From contig JALQUQ010000009.1 of the NCBI GenBank assembly GCA_023263735.1, positions 1-19,099 on the forward strand: 19,099 nt of DNA, written 5' to 3'. The notes beneath the pieces were generated by a model that did not search any database, was not told the DNA's origin, and was given only the letters and a program-made list of their open reading frames with translations. The first letter of the stretch is position 1. Each line of letters opens with the position of its first letter. A program made the position numbers and the translations under genes. Shown here in pieces: positions 14,152-19,099 of this stretch. The DNA comes from Paracoccaceae bacterium. Lineage in GTDB: Bacteria > Pseudomonadota > Alphaproteobacteria > Rhodobacterales > Rhodobacteraceae.

Positions 14152-14763
14152 TCAGATCGATTTGAGGTCGGCGATCAGGGCGTCGATATTGCCCTTTCTC
14201 TTGTCCAGCATGGCGCCGATTTCGGTCCGCTCGGTCGCGAGCATGTTCACGCCTTCGATGACAAGGTTAAAGAACAGCCGCTTGCCGGATTTGTCGCTGA
14301 CATGCCAACGCAGGTCAAACGGCGCCTGCCCCGGCAGTTTGGCGGTCGAGACGACCTCGAAAAAGGTCTTGACCGGGCGGGCATCCGTCACCTCGATCTT
14401 GCCCCCGGCAAATTCCCGGAACCGCCGCCCATATTTGCGCGCCATATAAACCTGAAACGCCTTGGTAAAGGCCGTCAATTGCCCCGCACTGGCCGACCGG
14501 GCCGCCGTTCCCAGTGCCGACCGGGCAATGGTGGGGACGTCGGCATAGGTTTTGAAAATGCGCTCAAACTCGGTCAGCATCGCCGCCTCGGCCTTGCCCG
14601 AATTGATGACCTTGTTGACCTCGGCCACCGCCTTGTTGACCAGATCGCGCGCCTGATCCACCGTCAGCGCCGCCGCCTCGCGCGGCAAGGCCAAAGAGGC
14701 CGCCCCTCCAACCAGACCGATGCCAAAGCCCCGCCGCGTGATGATAAGCCGATCAATTGCCAT
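14152..14763 (-). CDS. mlaC: MlaC/Ttg2D-family periplasmic phospholipid-binding protein
   Basis: A 203-residue periplasmic protein that should shuttle phospholipids between the outer-membrane MlaA complex and the inner-membrane Mla ABC transporter. The N-terminus MAIDRLIITRRGFGIGLVGG has a twin-arginine motif (TRRGFGI, residues 9-15) before a hydrophobic stretch, suggesting Tat export. The body matches the MlaC pattern: a helical first part (VNKAVAEVNKVINSG, FERIFKTYADVPTIARSALG), then TAFTKAFQVYMARKYGRRFREFAGGKIEVTDARPV and a C-terminal beta part ending in MLDKRKGNIDALIADLKSI. GAGGA lies 6 bases before the ATG at 14763. The start overlaps the end of mlaA by 11 bp, so the two are translationally coupled. 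No mlaFED genes are present in the window. Confidence 0.9.
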   Translation of the reverse strand: MAIDRLIITRRGFGIGLVGGAASLALPREAAALTVDQARDLVNKAVAEVNKVINSGKAEAAMLTEFERIFKTYADVPTIARSALGTAARSASAGQLTAFTKAFQVYMARKYGRRFREFAGGKIEVTDARPVKTFFEVVSTAKLPGQAPFDLRWHVSDKSGKRLFFNLVIEGVNMLATERTEIGAMLDKRKGNIDALIADLKSI

Positions 14764-15517
14764 AGGGGTCCTCATAGGGGTCAATGTAAGTGTCTGAGGC
14801 ATCCTGCCCTTCGCCCTCGGCCTGCTTGCCGCGCGCCAGCGTATGGCGGCGGTTTTGCAGGTACAAAAGCCGGGCCTGAGCGTAACCGTCTGCACTGTCA
14901 TATAGGATGCTGTCCACGGTTTCGGAATAGGCGGCCCGATTTCCGGCCATCGCCCCAAGCCCGATCACGGCCGCAGCCTCCCGCTTGGGCGATTTCAGCA
15001 AGAACCGGAGCGGGTTCAGCGCCTTGCCCACAACCAGCCCGGCAAGATCGCGGTCGGTCGATGGGCCGACCAGCGGAACAACCGTATAGGCCCCCTCAGG
15101 CACGCCCCAGACATGCAGCGTTTCGCCGAAATCGGTGGGTTTGCCATAGAGACCCATATCGGTCGCCGGATCCAACAAGCCGCCAAACCCGAAAATGACG
15201 TTCACGCCAAAGCGCAGGGTGTTTTCCGCAGCATCCGCAAGCCGCAATTGCAACAGGTTGTTTGCCACATGCGACGGGGCGTCCAAGGTATTGGCCAGAT
15301 GGGAAATTCCCTTTGACACCGGGCCGGGCTTTCCCTCACCCAAAAGCTTTGAAACCGGCTTCAGAACGGCGCGATCCACGGCAAGGTTAAAGTCGTGGAT
15401 TTCACGATTCTGCGCCTCCATCGGGTCATTGATCCCCGAAGCGATCGGCGCAGGCCCACATCCTGCCAAGCCAAAAGCGATCAGAACCCCAAGGCCCACC
15501 CCCCTTTTGGAAAGCAT
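14753..15517 (-). CDS. mlaA: MlaA (VacJ) outer-membrane lipoprotein
   Basis: A 254-residue lipoprotein of the MlaA/VacJ family, which removes misplaced phospholipids from the outer leaflet of the outer membrane. From the ATG at 15517 it has a compact lipoprotein signal (MLSKRG, hydrophobic core, lipobox LAGC with the acylated Cys20). Family motifs follow: NDPMEAQNREIHDFNLAVDRAVLKPVSK, ISHLANTLDAPSHVANNLLQ, RFGVNVIFGFGGLLDPATDMGL, DFGETLHVWGVPEGAYTVVPLVGPSTDRD. The frame stays open to an ATG at 15577, with other ATGs at 15547, 15538 and 15529. These only lengthen the n-region, so I chose the start giving the normal signal peptide; that choice is moderately sure. The tail is acidic and Tyr/Asp-rich (DTYIDPYEDPYGN). 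First gene of the mlaA-mlaC operon. Confidence 0.92.
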   Translation of the reverse strand: MLSKRGVGLGVLIAFGLAGCGPAPIASGINDPMEAQNREIHDFNLAVDRAVLKPVSKLLGEGKPGPVSKGISHLANTLDAPSHVANNLLQLRLADAAENTLRFGVNVIFGFGGLLDPATDMGLYGKPTDFGETLHVWGVPEGAYTVVPLVGPSTDRDLAGLVVGKALNPLRFLLKSPKREAAAVIGLGAMAGNRAAYSETVDSILYDSADGYAQARLLYLQNRRHTLARGKQAEGEGQDASDTYIDPYEDPYGN

Positions 15518-15698
15518 ATCTTTAATCATTTGGCGCATATGAACCATGAGGCGCAAAAAATTCCGCAAGAGTTTCATCAGGGCCCTTGGCCGGGTCTTTG
15601 GTCATAGTCTTGGAAAAGCGCGCAGAAGGCAACCGGGGGGATCGCGTGACATATCTTCACGTTTCGGGGACAGTTTGGCGCAAGGGGGCGTTGGTCCC

Positions 15699-17438
15699 AT
15701 GACCGCGCTGGCCGATCTGGGCCCGGGGCTGCGCGAGGTTTCGGCCCGTCAACGGGGCGGGGCGCAACTGATTTGGGTGGCGCTTGTCTTTTCGATCTTC
15801 GTCAATCTGTTGATGTTGACCGGGCCTTTGTACATGCTGCAGGTCTATGACCGGGTTCTTGGCAGCCGGAGCGAGGCGACGCTGGTCGCTCTTTCGCTTT
15901 TGGTGGCCTTTTTGTTTCTGACCATGGGGATTTTGGAATATGCCCGTGGTCAGGTGCTGTCTCGGGTGGGCCTGCGCCTGCAATCGGGGTTGGAGCGGCG
16001 GGTGTTTGAGGCGGCCCTAGACCGCGCCACCCTAGACCCGGCCGACAAATCCGCCGTCGGTGCGCTGCGCGACCTTGAGGCGCTGCGCCAATTCTGGTCA
16101 TCGGGCCTTGTGACCGCGCTGCTTGACATGCCGTGGACCCCGATCTTTCTGATCGCGATCTTTGTCTTTCATCCGGTCATCGGATGGCTGGCCTTGGGCG
16201 GCGGCGCGCTGCTGATCACCCTTGCCCTTGTGAACCAAAGGGTCAGCCGCGAACCGATCCTTTTGGCCCATACCGCGCAGGTTCAGGCCGATGCCATGGC
16301 CGACCAACTCCGGGCCGAGGCGGAACTCCTCCGCGCCATGGGCATGTCACGGGCCGCCTTTGACCGGTGGAGCGTTATGCGGCTGGCCGCGTTGGAAACC
16401 GCGACCCTTGCCACCGATCTGTCGGGCGGGTTCTCCTCGCTGGGCCGCACGCTGCGGATGTTCCTGCAATCGGCCATTCTGGGGCTGGGCGCATGGCTTG
16501 TGCTTCAGAATGATATGACCGGGGGGGCCATGATCGCCGGATCAATCCTGATGGGCCGGGCGCTGGCCCCGATCGAACAGGGTATCGGCCAATGGTCCAT
16601 CCTGACCCGGGCGCGCGCCGCGCGGCGCAATCTGGCCCGCCTGTTGACCCTGCACCCGGTCGAACCGGCCAAGACCGCCCTGCCCCGCCCGCGCGCCGTG
16701 TTGGAGGTTGAGGCGATTTCCGTCCTTCCCTCCGGCGGCACGATCCCGATCTTGCGCGGCATTTCCTTTCGACTTTCCCCCGGGCAAGCCATGGGCCTGA
16801 TCGGCAATACCGGTGCGGGCAAATCCACCCTTGGCCGCGCCCTGATCGGCGCGCAACGGCTGGCCGCCGGAAAAATCCGGCTCGATGGCGCACTGCTCGA
16901 TCAATATGATGTCCACGAACGCGGCCGCGCCTTTGGCTATCTGCCGCAAAATGTGACGCTGTTCGATGCGACGATTGCCGAAAACATCTCTCGCCTGTCC
17001 GCGCGGGGCCAAGACAGCCAGATCATCGCCGCCGCCAAGGCCGCACAGGCGCATGAGATGATCCTGAAACTCCCGCAGGGCTATGACACCCCCGTTTCCG
17101 CAGGCAGCCCCCTTTTGTCAGGCGGCCAGATTCAGCGCATCGGTCTGGCGCGCGCCCTTTTTGGCGATCCCGTTGTGCTGGTTCTGGATGAACCGAATGC
17201 CAATCTCGACAATGAGGGATCAGTCGCGCTGAACGCCGCCATCCGTCAGGCCAAGGCGCGCGGTTGCGCCGTGATCGTGATCGCCCATCGCCCCGATGCC
17301 ATTCGGGAATGCGATCTGTTGATGATGCTCGATCACGGCCAACGCGTGGCCTTTGGTCCGCGCGAAGAGGTGTTGAAAGCCATGGTGCAAAACCATCAGC
17401 AGATCACCGGGGCCCGGGTGCCGGGTGGCATCCGATGA
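15699..17438 (+). CDS. Type I secretion system permease/ATPase (PrtD/HlyB-like ABC transporter)
   Basis: A 579-residue inner-membrane ABC half-transporter that would energise one-step export of an unfolded protein through an adaptor and a TolC-type channel. The N-terminal half is a multi-helix membrane domain with the characteristic LLMLTGPLYMLQVYDRVLGSRSEATL. The nucleotide-binding domain has Walker A GNTGAGKS (369-376), the signature LSGGQ (473-477), Walker B VLVLDE (493-498) and the H-loop His530 in VIAHRP. There is no N-terminal C39 peptidase or CLD extension, which fits the PrtD subgroup. I chose the ATG at 15699, which follows AAGGGGG and gives the normal length. An upstream in-frame ATG at 15546 would add 51 very basic residues without homology and overlap mlaA. 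It overlaps the next gene by ATGA. Confidence 0.93.
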   Translation: MTALADLGPGLREVSARQRGGAQLIWVALVFSIFVNLLMLTGPLYMLQVYDRVLGSRSEATLVALSLLVAFLFLTMGILEYARGQVLSRVGLRLQSGLERRVFEAALDRATLDPADKSAVGALRDLEALRQFWSSGLVTALLDMPWTPIFLIAIFVFHPVIGWLALGGGALLITLALVNQRVSREPILLAHTAQVQADAMADQLRAEAELLRAMGMSRAAFDRWSVMRLAALETATLATDLSGGFSSLGRTLRMFLQSAILGLGAWLVLQNDMTGGAMIAGSILMGRALAPIEQGIGQWSILTRARAARRNLARLLTLHPVEPAKTALPRPRAVLEVEAISVLPSGGTIPILRGISFRLSPGQAMGLIGNTGAGKSTLGRALIGAQRLAAGKIRLDGALLDQYDVHERGRAFGYLPQNVTLFDATIAENISRLSARGQDSQIIAAAKAAQAHEMILKLPQGYDTPVSAGSPLLSGGQIQRIGLARALFGDPVVLVLDEPNANLDNEGSVALNAAIRQAKARGCAVIVIAHRPDAIRECDLLMMLDHGQRVAFGPREEVLKAMVQNHQQITGARVPGGIR

Positions 17439-18736
17439 AGGACACCCCCAACTTTGCCTCGGCCCGCCGCGCCGTCATTCTGGGTTTTGCAACGCTTGTG
17501 GCCCTTGTGGGTGGGTTTGGCCTGTGGTCGGTCACCGCCACCATTTCTGGGGCCATCGTCGCCCCCGGCCGGATTGAAGTGGAACAGAACCGGCAGGTCG
17601 TGCAACACCCCGATGGCGGGGTCGTCGCCGAAATTCTGGTCACCGAAGGGGCAAGGGTTAGCGTCGGCGCCCCCCTGATCCGATTGGACGGCACCGCCGT
17701 GATATCCGAACTTGCCATCGTCGAAGGCCAGTTTTTCGAACTTCAGGCGCGCAAGGCCCGGCTTTCCGCCGAACGGGATGGCGCCCCCCTGATGACCTTT
17801 CCCCCCGATCTGTTGGCCGAGGCCAAGGATCGCGCCGATATTGCCGATCTGATGCAGGGGCAGGAACGCCTGTTCACCGCCCGCGCCCAGACGCTGTCGC
17901 AAACCGCGCAGCAGTTGGAAAAGCAGCGCGCTCAAACCTTGGCGCAAATTCAGGGTCTTACCGCGCAATCGGCCTCGGTCGATCGGCAATTGGCGCTGAT
18001 CGATCAGGAATTGGCCGATGCGCGGATTCTGTTGGAAAAGGGTCTGGCACAAGCCCCCCGCGTTTTGGCGCTGGAGCGGGAGGCGGCGAAACTCTCGGGT
18101 CAGGGGGGCGAATTGGTCGCGGCCAAGGCACAGGCCGAAAGTCGGGTCACGGAATCCGAACTTCAGGTCTTGCGCCTCCATTCCCAGCGGCGCGAGGATG
18201 CGGCCACCCAGTTGCGTGACATCGACAGCGCCCTGCGCGAGGTGGCAGAGCGCCGCCTTGCGCTGCAAGACCGGGTGGCCCGCCTTGACATTTGCGCCCC
18301 GGCCAGCGGAACGGTTCTGGGTCTGCAGATCACAACCCCGCGCGCCGTGATCCGCGCCGCCGATCCGTTGGCCTATATCGTGCCACAAGACCGCCCACTT
18401 GTGATTGCCGCGCAAATCTCGCCGCTGAATATTGATGAAGTGCAAGTCGGACAGGCCGTGCAATTGCGGTTCCCCACATTTTCGGGCCGAACCACGCCCG
18501 ATCTGACGGGCGTGGTGTCAATCCTCTCGGCCGATGCGCTGACCGATTCCGTCACCAACTCGGCCTATTACCGCGCCGACATCACCCTCTCTCCGGAGGA
18601 GGCGGGGCGTCTGGGCCATCCGCTGTTGCCCGGCATGCCGGTTGAGGCGTTTTTTCAGACCACCCCGCGCACGCCCATGGCCTATCTGATCAAACCTTTC
18701 GCCGATTATTTTGTCCGCGCCTTCCGCGAAAGCTGA
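17435..18736 (+). CDS. HlyD/PrtE-family periplasmic adaptor of the type I secretion system
   Basis: A 433-residue membrane-fusion protein linking the inner-membrane ABC exporter to an outer-membrane TolC-like channel. It has a short cytoplasmic start, one membrane helix at about 13-33, and a biotinyl-lipoyl-like half motif (GGVVAEILVTEGARVSVGAPLIRLD, 61-85). A long Gln/Ala/Glu-rich coiled-coil hairpin follows (about 95-275), then the second lipoyl half (LDICAPASGTVLGLQ) and a beta-barrel region with VQVGQAVQLRFPTFSGRTTPDLTGVVSILSAD and LLPGMPVEAFFQT, the usual HlyD C-terminus. The ATG at 17435 shares ATGA with the stop of the ATPase gene, so the two are translationally coupled. The frame is open back to 17264, but that part lies inside the ATPase gene. 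Confidence 0.93.
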   Translation: MKDTPNFASARRAVILGFATLVALVGGFGLWSVTATISGAIVAPGRIEVEQNRQVVQHPDGGVVAEILVTEGARVSVGAPLIRLDGTAVISELAIVEGQFFELQARKARLSAERDGAPLMTFPPDLLAEAKDRADIADLMQGQERLFTARAQTLSQTAQQLEKQRAQTLAQIQGLTAQSASVDRQLALIDQELADARILLEKGLAQAPRVLALEREAAKLSGQGGELVAAKAQAESRVTESELQVLRLHSQRREDAATQLRDIDSALREVAERRLALQDRVARLDICAPASGTVLGLQITTPRAVIRAADPLAYIVPQDRPLVIAAQISPLNIDEVQVGQAVQLRFPTFSGRTTPDLTGVVSILSADALTDSVTNSAYYRADITLSPEEAGRLGHPLLPGMPVEAFFQTTPRTPMAYLIKPFADYFVRAFRES

Positions 18737-18795
18737 TCTTGCCGACCGACGGCCCCCCGGATAGCTTCGGCGCACCGCAAGCAAAGGAAGCCATG

Positions 18796-19099
18796 ATGTC
18801 CCGGATAGAAGCCCGCCTCGCCGAACTTGGCGTTACCCTTCCCGACGCCCCCGCCCCGGCCGCAAACTATGTGCCATGGGTTGTCTCGGGCAAGACCGTC
18901 TATATCTCGGGCCAGATCAGCCAGAATGCTGGCGGCCTGATCAAGGGCAAGCTTGGCGCCGATCTGACCGTCGAACAGGGGGCCGAGGCTGCGAAGTGCT
19001 GTGCCATTTCGATCCTCGCGCAACTCAAGGCCGCGACTGGCGGCAATATCGATCAGATGGCCCGGCTGGTGAAACTGGTGGGTTTCGTGAATTCCACCG
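18796..19099 (+). CDS. RidA/YjgF-family protein, N-terminal part (cut by right edge)
   Basis: The first 101 residues of a RidA-family protein: MSRIEARLAELGVTLPDAPAPAANYVPWVVSGKTVYISGQISQ, then GKLGADLTVEQGAEAAKCCAISILAQLKAA and LVKLVGFVNS. The family deaminates reactive enamine/imine intermediates from PLP enzymes. This longer branch (about 150 residues, starting with a short amphipathic helix and LPDAPAPAANYVP) is less well characterised than E. coli RidA, and the residues that decide activity are beyond the edge. AGGA (18785-18788) is 7 bases before the ATG at 18796. The ATG at 18793 directly before it is possible but closer than ideal. It follows the secretion adaptor by 59 bp with no terminator visible, so it may be the last gene of that transcript or have its own promoter. 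Confidence 0.9.
   Translation, partial: MSRIEARLAELGVTLPDAPAPAANYVPWVVSGKTVYISGQISQNAGGLIKGKLGADLTVEQGAEAAKCCAISILAQLKAATGGNIDQMARLVKLVGFVNST

Noticed and set aside
15546..15698. In-frame 51-residue N-terminal extension of the type I secretion ATPase
   Set aside because: Very basic without homology to the family, overlaps the possible 5' end of mlaA, and the start at 15699 gives the normal length with a purine-rich site upstream.
1..19099. tRNA genes, CRISPR arrays, insertion sequences, attachment sites, toxin-antitoxin or defence genes
   Set aside because: I saw no cloverleaf, regular repeat-spacer series, transposase, integrase or long terminal repeats by eye in either strand; the window reads as core chromosome.

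Overview
The window looks like chromosomal core DNA of an alphaproteobacterium in the Rhodobacteraceae (Rhodobacter/Gemmobacter-like). This rests on the high GC content, the family-typical protein sequences (SmpB, GlnK-AmtB, DapA, class A PBP, PrtD/PrtE-type exporter) and on gene style such as GTG starts, ATGA overlaps and short GC-rich terminators. Genes are densely packed on both strands and no intergenic gap exceeds 300 bp. I saw no tRNA, rRNA, CRISPR array, transposase or phage gene.

Layout. 1-101 (-) is the N-terminus of an FAD-dependent oxidoreductase, divergent from the tRNA-modification methyltransferase mnmD (149-853, +), which is followed at once by an EamA/DMT permease (855-1757, +). 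A soluble lytic transglycosylase (1754-3718, -) converges on it and shares a TTAA stop overlap. Divergent from that is dapA (3900-4775, +) with its own terminator, then a second EamA permease (4956-5843, +), smpB (5884-6363, +), and the pair sseA plus an AspC/TyrB-type aminotransferase (6451-8506, +). A bidirectional terminator separates these from a secreted ClpP/crotonase-fold protein of unknown role (8567-9649, -).

The nitrogen block glnK-amtB (11559 down to 9820, -) encodes the PII signal protein and the ammonium channel it gates. Its non-coding parts are the most unusual in the window. The glnK leader can fold so that its Shine-Dalgarno is buried in a perfect 9-bp stem. A 10-bp inverted repeat lies further upstream. 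The amtB 3' UTR carries a hairpin whose loop reads CUCCUCCUCCC, the anti-Shine-Dalgarno motif known from the CcsR/'cuckoo' small RNAs of Rhodobacter, directly followed by a strong intrinsic terminator.

The right part is mostly cell-envelope and export functions: a class A penicillin-binding protein (11824-14103, +), a bidirectional terminator, the outer-membrane lipid asymmetry genes mlaA-mlaC (15517 down to 14152, -), and a two-gene type I secretion operon, ABC ATPase/permease plus HlyD-type adaptor (15699-18736, +). The window ends in a RidA-family gene cut by the edge (18796-19099, +). No RTX-type substrate or TolC partner for the exporter is present in the window.
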